A stretch of DNA of 64,000 bases. It comes from Limanda limanda (taxonomy: Eukaryota > Chordata > Actinopteri > Pleuronectiformes > Pleuronectidae). The position numbers were made by a program, and so were the translations under genes. A model generated the notes under the pieces. The model ran no database searches. It had not been told where the DNA came from and saw only the letters and a program-made list of their open reading frames with translations. Position 1 is the first letter of the stretch. The number at the start of each line of letters is the position of its first letter. Shown here one piece after another: positions 1 through 12,655 of this stretch. The stretch spans positions 21,704,989-21,768,988 of the forward strand of contig NC_083646.1 of assembly GCF_963576545.1 (NCBI RefSeq), given 5' to 3'.

Positions 1-2200
1 TGTGATGCCTCCTCTCAAGAAGCACACCGCTCACCTCCCTCTCTTCAGTGGACCACTCTCTGCACTGGTACAGATCTAGTGACGCACTCCTTCCACAAAA
101 TGATTTCTTACCTTTGATTGTTGTGGGACTTTTCTTGTGTTTACGATTGTTGCATGTCCTGTACATGTCCCCATCACTGCACACGCTGGCCTTTACCAAG
201 TCCCTTGCAGATGATGTTCCTATGTGACCCTCAGCCCATGTAGCCTCTTTCTCTTCAAGCCAAAGTGAGCATGTAGTTTTCAAGCTTGTGCTTTTGTCTG
301 TGACTCTTCGCTGGCCAATCCAAAATGGCTGGAGTTTAAAGAATTGAGTCTTGGAACGGCCGTGCCTGGGATTCACAGACAAAAGTCTTCTTTGAAGATT
401 TGCCATTGTGTCAGTTAACGCTCTTCTAGGGAATATCTGGTGCTTCTTGTGAATTTCTTCAGATTTTCCCATTTCAATTTGATGAGGGGGGGCAGAGAAC
501 AAGAGTGTTTGGGCTGGGCTATGTTCTATGATGTCCTCCCGTCCATGTTGTCAATCATCTGCTCACTCTTTTGTTAGGATTTGGCTTCTGCTTTCCATTC
601 CTCTTCTTCTCCTACAGTTTCCCTTCTTCCTCCTGTGTGTATTTGTCCTTGTTTAGTCTGTGTTGTTGAGTATTTATCTGGCTGGCTGTATTTCCCTGGT
701 CTCTGTCTCCTGCCAACACATCTGCACATCGGAGACCTATGCAATCAACTCTGCCATATTTGAGCACAGCTAATCCCGCCAGACCTGCCAGATCGAACCA
801 CATCACTCGCAGTGGTACTTGCACGCTCGGCTTTTCTAAATCCTGTATATCGCCGTTTTCCTTTGTTCCCTTCTCTCTGCTCGGACCAGGATCAGCTACT
901 CCTGCAACACTCTTTGTTTGGCTGCTCTCCTCTTTTGACTTGCACCTCTGACTGCTCGGCCGTCTGAAACAGTCTTCTGATCGCAGGCTTTTCAACATTT
1001 ACTCGATTGTCCCAGTTTAAGCCACACTTAAGACAAAACTTTCAATATTATACATAATTCAGTGCTTACGTAAAGGCTGAGTTCTGACTTGTTGTCATAA
1101 TCAATGTGCCGTTGTCGAGGCTGTAGCTAGCCTGATAAGTCAAAGGAAAGCATTATGGGCTGCAATGCTGGCTCCTCCAGAGGCTGTCGGCCAGCCAATG
1201 ATTCGCTGTCATGCTGAAGAGGAAGTCTCTCTTTTCTTAGGAGCTCCAAGGGTTTGAATGTTTCCTCCGTTAGAGTCCCAGCAAAAAAAGTATTTAAGTC
1301 ATGACACCCATAATGTTGAAAGTTACATTCGGTACATGTGCTAAAATAATTATGCCCCATCCTGATTCAAATACCAACATGATGCCTACCTCTACTCTGT
1401 GCATGCGTGAATATGCAGTACATTTATGGTACTGGTTTGGGTATTTTGAAATATAGTCCCCCGACACCAACTTACACAAAGAATGTTTAGTAAGAAGTCA
1501 AAACTCATGTGAATTTAGCCCCAAAGGAGTTTAAAAAGATAGGTAGAGTGAAATCGTATAAATAATGAATCATGAGATGAGAAAACCAGACAGTGGTTGC
1601 AGTGAAACAAATTGTTAAAAGAGAAGAGAGTCAAAACCTTCCGTCTCAATTTCACCTCAGGCGTCTGCAACCAAAAGCCATAAAACACTCAAAGAGAGCC
1701 ATCAATTCAAAACACTTCAAAGCTAATTAAAAGAAGAGATGCCTCTTTATTTGTTTTTCTGTTCATTCCTGCTTATATCTCTGTGTCCTTCCTGTTTGAC
1801 ACAGCAACAAATCAGTCTCATATTGATCTGAGATTGCTGCACAATTACTGGGAAACGACATTTCTACAACTCATCTTGCCTGGAGATGGCTGCTGTGATT
1901 ATTTCTATCTGCGGAGTGGCTCGCTGACTGTCGTCCACGCATGCCGATGTCACTTTTCTTCACTAAAGAAGAAAAGCTTTTTGTGATGGCTCTCATTGGA
2001 TGTTATTTTGATGATCTATCCGCTTTAGCCAAAAGTAGTATGGTAGAACACAAAGAGTGAGAAAATGTAATCATTCTTTTAAAAAACATGTTAAGGATAA
2101 ATAATAGTACAAACATAATCACAAAAAAAATGCAACTTTACTACAAATTGAAAATGGTAACATTGACATTTGGATAAAGGCTCATCTCTCTAATAGCTTT
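1..2200. other. Gene desert, segment 1: no gene seen
   Basis: No coding exon could be supported. Open frames here are short, lack recognisable domains and overlap one another on both strands. Unique sequence around 300-440 and 1,640-1,760 (with TAATTAA homeodomain-core motifs) is compositionally balanced, but I cannot judge conservation from one sequence. Confidence 0.6.
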
Positions 2201-2214
2201 AAAATTACATTTAC

Positions 2215-2400
2215 TTGTTTCCATCCATCCAAGGGAGCTGGACAGGACTATCATATAGAGATAAACAACTATTCACTCTTACATTTACATCTAGAGTCAA
2301 TTTAGAGTCTCATATTAACCTAACTTCACTCTGCATGTCTTTGGCCCATCAGAGTACCTGGAGAAAACCCCTGCAAACCGGAAACCTTCTTGCTGTTCTT
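2215..2400 (+). repeat. Dispersed fish repeat fragment (copy A)
   Basis: It shares ordered blocks with a second copy at 34,475-34,725: CAATTTAGAGTC, then CTGCATGTCTTTGG, then a run meaning 'gagaaaacc...gcaaac'. The layout matches a repeat very common in fish genomes whose consensus runs from 'catccatccattat' to 'ggggagaacatgcaaac'; this comes from memory. I do not assign a family name. It is truncated and diverged, with no open frame. Confidence 0.6.
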
Positions 2401-2424
2401 TTTTTTTGGGGGGGGGGGGGGGGG
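2399..2424 (+). repeat. T9-G17 homopolymer pair
   Basis: A run of nine T is followed directly by about seventeen G. Such a long G run is prone to slippage and to sequencing error, and it could form a G-quadruplex-like structure. It interrupts the end of the fish repeat just upstream. Confidence 0.9.
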
Positions 2425-3792
2425 CGTAGTTTTCCTCACTATTTTGTAACAGAGGATGTCACACCTTGTTAAGCCCAATGAGGCCCTATCTGCTCTGAAA
2501 ATCCACCAGTACATCTCAAGGTATCCACACAGGAAGCCAGACCAAAACCATCAATTGTCAATTCTTGAGCAAACTCCAGCATGAAATAAAGAGTGAAACT
2601 TAATTCTACAGTTAAGTATCAAGTCTGGTCATTAACTCCTCATAAGCCATGTTGTTACACATTTCAGAGAGTGAAGAACAGTGCTCCCCATCTGTCTGCT
2701 GTTGGGACCACCACGGCAGTTTGTACCAGCAGTGTAGCAGAACATGTTGTGTGTTTAAGGAGATAACCAGGAACAATCGTGCCTCATGTCTTTCTCTGAC
2801 CTCTGACCTCTGCATGAACCCATCCCACACTTTAGCTTGTCCCCTGCTCTGTCTGCTCCTGCGATTCAGTCAGAAAGGCCCCACACTCCCCCCACATCTC
2901 CCCTCATGGCACACCATCAAAACACCACCATTCACCAGGTGGCAGATTGTTGCTGAAGGAGCCCACATACGCCCTGGCTATAGTGTTTGACTACAACCGG
3001 CCCTTTCTACCCCCTCCCACATCGTTCTTCAACAGACAAATTGGCTGTTTTGTGCCGCTGAATTGGAGATTAATTGCACACACCATTTGGCGGCGCTTGT
3101 TCAAAAAGAGTGAGGCCTTTTTCTCCACAGAGTCTCTGTGATGAAGGTCAGAGATTAGGCGGTGGAGATTACTCTCCCCAGCTTTCTTTGTGAGTTTGTG
3201 GAGAGGCAGTATGGATTACACTCTAACATTCTCTGAAGCAGGTGGTTCTCATGGGGACAAGCCAAGCAGCCACTCTTTTAATTCCAACAGCATAAATACA
3301 ACTCCCACTACGAATATATACTCACACATCCCACTGGATCTCCATGTGCTGCTTTGAATGAGATATCTTAACAATTAGCAGATATGTTGCATTGAAATTC
3401 AGTACATTCACTAATGTCCTCCTAAAGAAGAAATATAACAACTTTCTTGATCCCTTGTCTGTTTCTCCGGTCCCATCATTGAGTTGAAAATGTAATTTGT
3501 CTTTAAATGTGGTTCATGCTGAGCTAATGTCATTACCATAAACCCAGATGTGTTGAACAACACATATCTTCAGTTTTCGGGGGGGAGCAGCAGGCAGAGA
3601 AAGGACATGGCTGCCTCCGGGGGTTTGGTTTACGCCCCTTCTCACCAAAATCCATTTTGACATTCACGTCGGTGTCCTCTATGTGTAAGGCGTTACTCTT
3701 TCATCCTGAGAGATTTGTATCAGTTTTCTGTCTTTCGCATGATGTAAAAATAAAAATATGAAATATCATCAACATGCCCAGTTGCTCGTGAT

Positions 3793-3900
3793 GAATCCTG
3801 TGGAGGATCTCCTGCGGTTTTCTCACTTCAGCTAATTTGGATATTCTCTGGAGTTTTTACTACTGGCCGGAGAAACTCTGGAGAATGTCCAGAGGTCTTT
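3793..3900 (-). repeat. Diverged repeat, GGAGATCCT family (copy 1)
   Basis: In reverse orientation it carries a 22-bp block (3,793-3,814) that also occurs at 18,177, 26,892 and 55,140. It is followed by 'ctctggag' and 'ggccggagaaactctgg' strings also typical of this repeat. Probably a non-autonomous DNA-transposon fragment of a fish family I cannot name. Confidence 0.45.
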
Positions 3901-4493
3901 CTGAGTTAAGTACATGTCTGCTAGCAACTTATTTGATGCATACAGACACACCTGTATGATTAATCATGTACACCATGTCCATTAGTACTACTGTATTTAT
4001 TAATGGTCTCTACTGGAACAAAGTTGGTTACAAAAAAGTGGTTATATACAGGCACCGGGATTTAGTCTAATTTAATAGTGCTTTAAATATCAGTTAATCA
4101 TATCAGTGAAGAGTAAATATCATCAGTATCTGACTCTTACTCAGGTTAAAGGGATTGATCAAGATCCAATTTTGACCAGATCTTATGATCCAAAATGTAT
4201 TTCATTGGCCGCCATTATATTTGATATGGTGTCCTGTTTTTGGGATAGGATGATGGTGTGTGTTTTGGGACATTTATATTTTTTGGATGAGGCTCAATCC
4301 CTTCAGTCTCAACTTTTATAAAAGAATGATGCTTGAAATCAACATCAGGGGTTTGTAAACCTCCTTATGTCTGTAAAAGTAAGTTTGTAAAGTATGAACT
4401 TTCCTTCAGGAGACTTAACCAAACCTGTTCATCTCATCGACACACTTACGTTATATTCCAGATAAAGTGGTCTCTCATGTAGGATCAGAGATA

Positions 4494-4525
4494 AACACAC
4501 ATGTAGAAGATTCTACATGTGTGTT
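4494..4525. repeat. Perfect inverted repeat (15-bp arms, 2-nt spacer)
   Basis: The left arm AACACACATGTAGAA (4,494-4,508) and the right arm TTCTACATGTGTGTT (4,511-4,525) are exact reverse complements separated by GA. It could extrude as a cruciform or fold as an RNA hairpin. No surrounding gene or transposon end explains it. Confidence 0.85.
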
Positions 4526-5939
4526 GTTTCCACCTGAAATAAAAACACTTCATTCCCACAGATTTAAAGCCGAGTCAAACTCTGCCCCTGACAGGTGTGT
4601 AGATCATCAAAATGTTTCTCTAAAAGAAAGTATTTGCCCTCAAAGTCAGACCTCTTTTGAGGACAGAAATAGTAGAACACACACACACAGTGACGTTGTT
4701 CCGCTGGTGTTAGCTAAATAATGGAAACACTTACTAAACCTTTCAAGCACAACTCTGACACACAGAGAGCAGCAGCCCACAGCGACAGACTGTTCCCACC
4801 ATGCTACACAATCATTAGTAGATGCTTGAGTGTTCAGTTAAACATTCTTCTCAACAGAAACTGTGTTACACAGATTGAATTTTTGCCTCAGTAATTGGGG
4901 TCTAAACATCATTCTGTCAAACATTGATGTGGACATTGCCTCTGATCTCTGCTGCACTTTTCCACACAGACACCGTGGGTTCAAATCCCACAGAAGAGGA
5001 GCAGTACATCCACCGTAACTGCTTCCACAGCATCTGAGATTCAGTCGTAGTCTGAGCAGGAGCCATATCTGCAGCCACCGCTTCAACCACCACAACAAGC
5101 CAGAGTAGGTGTGTTCACAACCTGTGTACTGTCAGAGCTCTCAGCCTTTTGAATGGAGGAAGAGAAGAAGGCCTAGCACATAGCAGGTGTCTAAACAGGA
5201 CGTGTTCTGTCAGATGCACATGGGCTGGACGATGTTAAAAACACATCAGTTATCTATAATGTGACATAGATCCCTGAACTGGATGTCCATTATAACTGGA
5301 TCAGGGAATTAAAAAAATTATCACGAGGGAAAAACACACAGAAAACTAATGCAGAACATCAAGCAACAGGCCCTTGAACATTCATGGGGGATTCTCCCTT
5401 TTGGTAGCAACTTTTTAGCTTTTTTTCCCTTGACCAATTTTCCTTGCTCAAGGGTACCAACATGATTACAGCCAGGAGTGGACAGATCACAGACTGAAAT
5501 TAAAATGTAGATTTTCTCACATATTAAAAGTGATTAAATATGTAGATATTGTTGGTTCCTACCCCAGATAATGTAGCACAGCACACAGGTAACCCCTTGG
5601 AATGCAGTTTGGATAGTTTTAGAATTTACTCTGGTAACTAGTTCATTCAACAGGTTGATCAGAGGTGAACACAAACACTCGACTTAGCCCTCTGACAGTG
5701 TGGTCAGTAGCAGTGCTGTTCTGTGGCAGTAAACATGTCTGTCCTGGCTGAGGAGCAGGTTACACATGGACTCCCCTCCCTGGCAGATTTATGTGTGCCC
5801 TGACAGCAGGGGCTTCCACCTGCACAAACACTGTCCCTGACTGCCGCTCATTGTGCTAACAAGACCTGCTGCAGCTCCGTGGACGCAGCCTCTCCACGAC
5901 CCGCAGGACTCAGAAACCACAGACCACGGGGAGCCTGTC

Positions 5940-6245
5940 TCTCTCACAAATCACACACAGACACACACACATCCTTGTTTTACTGCAGTTATATGGACCT
6001 GTCATTGACTCAGTGCATTCCCTAACTCTTTACCTTGGAATTAATTGAATGCCTAACTCCAAACCTGACCCTCATCTGAGGCCTAAAAACAATTATTAAT
6101 CCTCAAACTGCCATATCAGCGTTTGGGCTTCAGCCCCTTGATCCTAACAAGGCTTGCTGTCCCCTCAAGTACAGTGGGCTCTTGATTTTTCGGACCCCGC
6201 AAATACAGTAAAACAAGCCCGCACACACTGTTACATGAGAACTAG
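5940..6245 (+). repeat. Dispersed fish repeat ('gtccccacaaat...cacacacac' type)
   Basis: The stretch runs from '(ac)n atccttgttttact' through 'cctaactccaaacctgaccctcatct' to 'ctgtcccctcaagtacagtg' and 'aaacaagcccgcacacac'. This order matches a well-known fish interspersed repeat recalled from memory. It is diverged and has no open frame. A related fragment lies in a cep162 intron near 58,730-58,830. Confidence 0.5.
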
Positions 6246-7375
6246 TTGGGAAAAAGCTTTTTTTCTTTTTAAGGCCTATAGAGTTTAAGAGTTTAACTCT
6301 TTAAGAGAGTTAGAGTTTTTGAGTTTAAGGCCCCAAGTAAAAGTTTTCGAGTACAACGTTAAACCTGATGAAAGCCACAAAATCCAATAAAACAGATGTT
6401 TTCCTTCTGTACAAGATCATATCCAAGAGTCTGTAATGTTTCTCTCAGCCAACACCACAGCAGCTTCAATCTCTGGCTGATGGTAAATGTAAACATTCTG
6501 CTGCCTTTGGATGATGTTTCAAAAGGTTTAGATTGACCAAACAATCATAAGTATAGCTACTGGATTAAAGCAAATCCTCACCCATTTTACTGATGAGTTT
6601 TACTTCCAAGCTCTCATAGCTTTGGTAAACACAAGTAAACTAAGGTTAAGGAAATGGTTGAGGTTGGGCAGCTTAAAGATGGATAAGGTTTGGAAAAGAT
6701 TACAGTTGAAAAAGAGAATCACAGTTTCGTTTTTGTACAGTTTGAAACATTGCTCAGTACCGAGTCCACTGATTCACACGGCACGACATCTCTTCATATG
6801 GACTAACTGTGAAGAACATCTTACAAATTAGATGAAATATTTTTCTCACTTTAACCACCACAACTCTGTGTATTTACACTTCACAGTTACTACAAAACTT
6901 AAAACATACACAACATTTACATCAAATCAAACTGCCATTTCTTCCATGTTTCTATATCTAAAAAGAAAAAAAACAACTATCGTTTCTTGATTTGCTCTAT
7001 GCAAGACTTGTGCAAGGTGAGGAAGAGGGGGGTAGGTTGAGGCAGAAGGTTTTGTAATTGTGAGACAATCTTGTGTTTCACTGTTCTCTTCCAGTCACAG
7101 TGGTTTACAGTCATATCCCAGGGGGGTGTTACTTTTCCTTCCACCTTATTCTCCATTCCTAAACCACATACAGGAATTCTGTCCTGCTGCGTTGTCGGAC
7201 ACGCATAATTTTTTTTCAAGCACAGTTATATTTCTAAAACAACATACAAATGTTTATATGTATAATTGTGGATTATTTGAATAATTTTGTTTTTATCCAT
7301 GTATATTTGATAAATCAGGGCAACAGTATAATCCATTTGTTAATCTTTGAGTGCACCTAGCAGCGCAGTGACCTA
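6246..7375. other. Gene desert, segment 3: nothing specific seen
   Basis: AT-rich intergenic DNA with short homopolymer runs. No exon, RNA gene or recognisable repeat was identified. Confidence 0.55.
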
Positions 7376-7379
7376 TATA

Positions 7380-7895
7380 GTCGTGTGTTCCTGATGCCAT
7401 CCAGCCAAACTGAGTCAGGGACTTGGACAAGGAGATGAACCAAAAGACCTGACCATCCCATTACAGCCCTCTGAGTTCTCCTCAAAAACTCCTTTCTGTT
7501 TTACTCACAGTTTTTTCATCTACCTACTCCAATACAATGTCTGGTGAGCTCCAGGCTTTGCTCCTCACCTAACTCATCCCTACGGTGAAGCAGGGTGCTT
7601 CTCAGCTGTAAGGGCAGGGAGAAAGGACCTGAGACTGGGTTGGCTTCAGCACAAGTCCTTTAGTCCAACCCCAAGCCAAAACCTAAACCTTATTGCACGA
7701 TCATCTGTGGAGAGATCTTGGTCTGGATCTTGCAGGAGGAATGGGATGAACTGCCCTGAATCAAGTGTACAAAAACTTTTGAGTGTCGTTTGTTAAGTTC
7801 TTGAGTGCAGATTGAGGGAAAATGAATTTTACAACAAATGTAAGTGTGGGAAAGGTGCAGGGGTCTGAATACTTCCTGAAGCCACTGTCTGTCAG
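7380..7895 (+). mobile_element. Degenerate Tc1-like transposon relic
   Basis: Several blocks appear in the order expected of a fish Tc1/mariner transposase and right end: 'ccctacggtgaagcagggtg', 'ttctcagctg...gacctgagactgg', a 'caagtcctttagtcca...' block that reads like the conserved Ser-Pro-Asp-Leu-Asn-Pro region before HLWRDL, then 'caggaggaatgggatgaactgcc', and finally the terminal 'gagtgcagattga' and 'gggtctgaatacttcctgaa' strings. Many frameshifts and stops break any open frame, so the element is dead. The left terminus and its inverted repeat were not found. Confidence 0.7.
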
Positions 7896-8329
7896 ACCAT
7901 TATATATTACCAAATATTACTGCATATAGCATATCCATACACATCCTCCAATCTTCATGTAGACAAACATGGGAGCAAACTGACAGAAGGGCATCCCTAC
8001 GATAACAACTGTCACTTGCCTAGTGGGCTCATACTCATGCACGCTGTAAAAGGTGACTTTTGTCCTGATGCGTGCAGGAGCCTTGGAGGTGTTAAAAAGG
8101 TCACAGTGGGAACCTGGCCCCTGACACGGGACAGAGGGCTCCCTCTAGACTGCCTGTCTGCATTACTGGGACAGTGGAGGGGTTAAGAGCCAGGAGTCAT
8201 TTGGCCTGACCCACACACACACACACACAAGCACGGCAAGCATGCAATTGGTGTGCGAAATAAATATTGGGAAAATAACTCTCCGGGTAAATAAAGAAAT
8301 GGAGGAAAAATCACATTCTCACACTCCAT

Positions 8330-8660
8330 TAGTCTTCGGCCTCTCTGCTGACCTGGCATAAATTACTGGACAGCTGAGTGAGTGTGTGTGCCCTGCTCCA
8401 GACTCAACGTTCCTTTTTTGGGTGACGAACTTGACAAATTCCTGGCCGTGGATGGAGACATCACCCTATCATTCACACCCCACTAACCCTCCACTCACTC
8501 ACTGAATATCTGAATGGAGCACCCAGGGCGCCATGTGCCCTTTAACAATCAACAGCAGTCCTCACACTCTCATAACTGCCTCTGTGCGGCTCCCTGACAT
8601 TAGTACACCCACTGTCACTGTCCATTTCTTGTTTATTGGCCACTCAGAGCGTTGGGTGCT
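8330..8660. promoter_or_regulatory. Candidate conserved non-coding element
   Basis: Unique, repeat-free sequence of balanced composition with no sustained reading frame. It stands out from the AT-rich surroundings and contains paired CACTCACTC and CATTAGT-like motifs. Conservation itself cannot be seen from one sequence, so the call is an inference from texture alone. Confidence 0.2.
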
Positions 8661-10489
8661 AATGTCTGACTGAAGGTCAATGTTGGTGAGGTGGAGAAAG
8701 TTGCCTCCTGCCTATTTCCACACACACTCCAGCACTCAATGCTCTGAAACGTTTTAACTGGTAGGATATTCTTACTTAAACATCTTATATTATTATTTGA
8801 CAACTTTATGACTCAGAATGTTAGTGTGCTTGTATTGCAGCTGGTTGGGGTGTTGTTTATCTAAATTACATCACATGCTGCTTGATAGTTTAATCTGGTA
8901 TTCAGTTTAATAAAATATGAATGAGTAAATAAATACAGTAGTAATGACATGTAATGGCATATAAGTACAACATAAGGAGCATACATCTTAAAGTTAACAC
9001 TCAGTCGTGTGTGAGAAGATTCTCACTCAGGATTCTGACGTAGACTTTCAGGTGAAGAACAAATCCATTTGCCTTCATATCAATGTAATTATATGAAAAA
9101 TGGTAAATAGCAACAAACAAAACAACTTTTACCATTTGATGTAGTTAGAAGACTTAGTTATACCAGACAATTATACAATTATATAGAAAACAACCTGTAC
9201 CAACATATTTAAAAATTCATGTAATGTTTGTGTAAAGTGTGAAAACAAAGTTACACACTGATCAAATGTGTCCATTCTGATGACTTTATTATGCGTTATA
9301 TTGTAAACTGCATGAATATCTATTGACACATATTGATTGATTGTTTGATGGATGATTGATTTAGTTTATTCAGTTATCATCACACATTGTACAGCAAGTA
9401 TAAATGATATAGACAGTGTATATATACAGTCTTTACATGATATATTGACTGCAACATTTCTGGCAAAAACTTATATTTATATGCCTGCTGTCTATATTCC
9501 TATCAAATCAAGCTTACTTTTATAATTTTTTCGAAATGTTTTGGCAAAATTACCTCAACAATAGAGACACATCTCCTTTTAATAATTTGTGTCCTTTTAT
9601 ACCTTAAACTTACAAACACCATGATCATATTTGCACTCTTGTATTCTACATTCAAATTGTAAAATGTTCACTATGCCACACAAATAAATGTTGTTTAAAA
9701 TCATGATATTGGCATGTTTAAAATTCTTCTAGTTGAATCATTTCTAAAAACTACAAGCCTTTAACTTCCCTTCACAAATTCCACAAAGTATAGAACATTA
9801 CAATGAAATAGTGAAAGAACACACTAAGAAGCCAGCGAGTACCACCCCTGCAATTTAGAGACATTATAAGAGCATCTACAGTCCAGAAATAGTTTTAAGG
9901 TCACTCTACTTTCACTCTTTGCTATTTGTTCCCAGACGCAGAGTCATCAGTCTTATTTCGTGCTGGTCCAACTGTATCGATCACGCTCTTGTGCCAGGCG
10001 CACACTTCAGCCCTTTCACCGTGTCACAACCTCCGCCTACTTTAGTTTTCTCTAATGAAACGCAGGCTCCACTTTGGGCTTCAGTTTCTGATGGATTGGC
10101 ATTCTGCTCAGAAAATACATCTCTAGTTTTCCTGTTTGTCCTGTTGGAGCAGGAAGTGTAAGCTGATATTTCACATCACAGCCTGGTTATTTCTCTCTGG
10201 CCTTAGGTTACCAGAGGGCAGGGGATGCCAAAGGGTGAGGAGATTGACACATGTGGTGTGTGGATGGTCAGGTGGAGAAAGGAGGCACTAATTTAGTGCC
10301 TTTGGGGGACTATTCTCGGACGGTTGAGATTGCATTTCTCCTACGCTGTCGACTCTCAGGAATCTGTCGTTGTATAACTGCTGTGTTTCCTGCCTCTGTG
10401 TATATTCTCTCAGCCTACCTCACTCTGGTTGGCTTCCACCGAGAGAAATGTGCTGTGGTTTGACATTTGACTGTAAATATTTTAAATAA

Positions 10490-10640
10490 TGCCCTTAATT
10501 ATCCCCCTCCCCCTTTGGTTACCTTGACAAAAATATTGAGTCACCTCATTCGAGCAAATAGGCTAATTAAAGTCTACAACGTGATTTTTAAATTGAAAGT
10601 AACCGATGGCTGCCTTGAGGGATTTGAAAATCTAAAACTG
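10490..10640. promoter_or_regulatory. Candidate conserved non-coding element
   Basis: Clustered homeodomain-core words (CTTAATTATCC, GGCTAATTAAAG) sit within 150 bp of unique sequence without stable coding potential. Inference from motif clustering only. Confidence 0.25.
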
Positions 10641-11213
10641 TTACGTTTACATGCAGAACTACATTTAGCAGTGACCTCTTTATATACTAAGGCCACATGT
10701 GTAACATTTCTAGGCACATTTACACAGGTGTGGATGTATGAATGAGTAGCTAAACATTACATTTTCATTCTCGCTTCAGAATTCCTATACAGTAACTAAC
10801 TTTATACTTTAAAGCTGTATTAACTGGTTATTGAACACAAGGGGGCAGAAATATATAAAAACAAGTGAGTAGACATACAGTAACAACGTTACTGCAATGA
10901 ATAAAAGAAAAAAATTGACAGTATGTAGCACTGAATGTATTAGTTTTTTTGTTGTTGTTGGGGTTCATGAGAGTATTAATCAGCACGTGACCACCAAAGT
11001 AGCTGGGCCAGACCCCCCCCCCCAAAAAAAAAAAAATTACAGTAAGTGCTCATGTCACAATGTTTCCTGTGGTGCTGTCCAACATCTGTCATAATCACCA
11101 TCTGGTCCTTTCAGGTATCCAGTGACTTGTACTATGCCGGCATTCAGAGCAAAACTTTTTTCTGTTTCTGTTCACACATTTTCCTCTCCGCAACAACCTG
11201 GCTGTTAAAACAA

Positions 11214-11440
11214 TTCATTTCAATTCAATTTATATAGCACCAAATCAAAACATACATCCTCTCAAGGCACTTCTCATGGTGAGGTCGAGTGAGAAATCCA
11301 ATGGTTCCCTCAACCAGGAGCACTATGGCGACTGTGGAGAGAAGAAACTCCCTCTGGAAGGAACCTCCAGCAGAACCAGACTCGATGTGGGCGGCCATCT
11401 GCCTTGACGGGTTGGGGTCAGTGGAGCAAAGCACACCTGA
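11214..11440 (-). mobile_element. Fish LINE 3'-end fragment, reverse orientation
   Basis: It begins with 'caattcaatttatatagcaccaaatcaaaac', then 'ctctcaaggcacttctcatgg', 'ggagagaagaaactccctctgg', 'cctccagcagaaccagactcgatgtgggcggccatctgcc'. This is the reverse complement of the 3' end of a non-LTR retrotransposon very abundant in percomorph fish, recognised from memory; the exact family is not assigned. Only the 3' part is present, as is usual for 5'-truncated LINEs. Confidence 0.8.
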
Positions 11441-11849
11441 CATGCCGTCTTGACATGAAATGTGTTGTAAAAACGTGTTAAGACTTTGCTCCCGAGGTCT
11501 CGATATAATTGTTAACACATGTCATATAATTAGGGGGAAATTAGACCCACATAATAGAATGTGTATAAGCAAATTCTGAAACAATATTCGGAGTGGGTCG
11601 GCCACTTTGGCTGGGGTGATTTTTTGACATTGCACATGTCTGTAATCAGGGAAATCAGGCAATAAAAATGCATGTCAGTGCAGTGGGGCACAGGCCGTTG
11701 AAAAGAATGGGTTACAGAGTGCAACTGTGCCGCTGTCGCGCTCCGTGTGAAAGGGCCTTTACGGGTCACATGGGGACAAAGAGTATCCAAAGCCTGATGT
11801 CATGTTTCTTTTGAATTGCATTGTTTTACTTTTTTTAATTTCTGCTATT
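11441..11849. other. Short intergenic gap between two LINE fragments
   Basis: No gene is visible. The two LINE 3' pieces on either side are in opposite orientation, so this may be an older sequence split by independent insertions. Confidence 0.5.
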
Positions 11850-12655
11850 AATCTTTATATCCTCTCTGGGACTCATCTTGAGACCCAAGGTTTTTTTTTC
11901 CGTCGAGTAGGCTTAAAACCTTCCTTTTTGATAAAGCTTATGTTGGTTCAGGTCTGTCTTGGACAAGCTCTTAGTTATGCTGCTATAAAAGGACTGGATT
12001 GTTGGGAAACACATGCCACATGGAGCTTCTCTATCATCTTCTCCCTCTTAATCACATTAATCAATTAATGTTACTGACTTTACATAGTCCTTGTGCTTTA
12101 TCAACTGCAGATCTAGAATCGCTGCTGCTGAAGGTGAAATGCAGAATGTGATCATGGACCATTGATCATCATGGTGGACCCTGAATCCGAGGTCATGATA
12201 GTGGATCACACTGATCACAGACTATGTTTACCCCAAGACTGCGTATTGATAAACAATACGCATATATCCTACCGTTACTGACAAATACTCCTCAATTAAT
12301 TTGTCTTTCCTGCTCCCTTCATGCACAAATACTTTAAACATTGACACACTTCTCCATGTTACAACTTTTTCTTCTTATCAATGATGTTAATACAATAAAT
12401 ACAATACAATATAGACATTATGTTGATGTGTTCATTTACACGCAGCATTAATTGTACTTCTGTCCTTCCTGGGAGAGGATCCCTCACATGTGGCTCTCTC
12501 TTTCTATGTTTTTTTCCCTGTTAATAGTTTTTTTTTCTGTAGTTTTTCCCAATTCCTGTTTAGGGTTAAGGACAAAGGATCCAGCCCTATAACACAAATT
12601 GTAATTTGTGAATTTGGGCTATACAAGTAAAATTTGACTGATTGATTGAGATACA
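11850..12655 (+). mobile_element. Fish LINE 3' untranslated end, forward orientation
   Basis: The order 'ttttgataaagctta', 'cttagttatgctgctata', 'actgctgg'-like, 'tgggagaggatccctcacatgtggctct', 'ccctgttaatag', 'gtagtttttcccaattcctg', and a terminal 'gggctatacaagtaaaatttgactgattgattg' matches the 3' end of a fish non-LTR element with a short tandem GATT tail. No reverse-transcriptase frame remains. It is a second, diverged copy of the type at 11,214-11,440 but in the opposite orientation. Confidence 0.7.

Larger units (their letters stand above)
2425..5935. other. Gene desert, segment 2: no gene seen
   Basis: No supported coding sequence. The segment holds a possibly conserved stretch at about 3,060-3,180 (GGAGATTAATTGC next to GGCGGCGC), a repeat fragment at 3,790-3,900, a perfect 15-bp inverted repeat at 4,494-4,525, and a tRNA T-arm look-alike near 4,980 that is not a tRNA. 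The remainder is unremarkable AT-rich intergenic DNA. Confidence 0.55.
7896..11210. other. Gene desert, segment 4: unique DNA, possible regulatory stretches
   Basis: No coding sequence supported. A balanced, motif-rich stretch occurs at 8,330-8,660, and another at 10,490-10,640 with CTAATTAAAG and CCTTAATTATCC homeodomain-type cores. A GATT-rich tract at 9,340-9,370 resembles the tail of a fish LINE. A C-run followed by an A-run lies at 11,012-11,036. Confidence 0.5.

Noticed and set aside
4960..5000. GTGGGTTCAAATCCCAC, a perfect tRNA T-arm (stem, loop and box B)
   Set aside because: No box A, acceptor pairing or anticodon arm could be found at the right distance upstream, so it is a chance or fossil fragment, not a tRNA gene.
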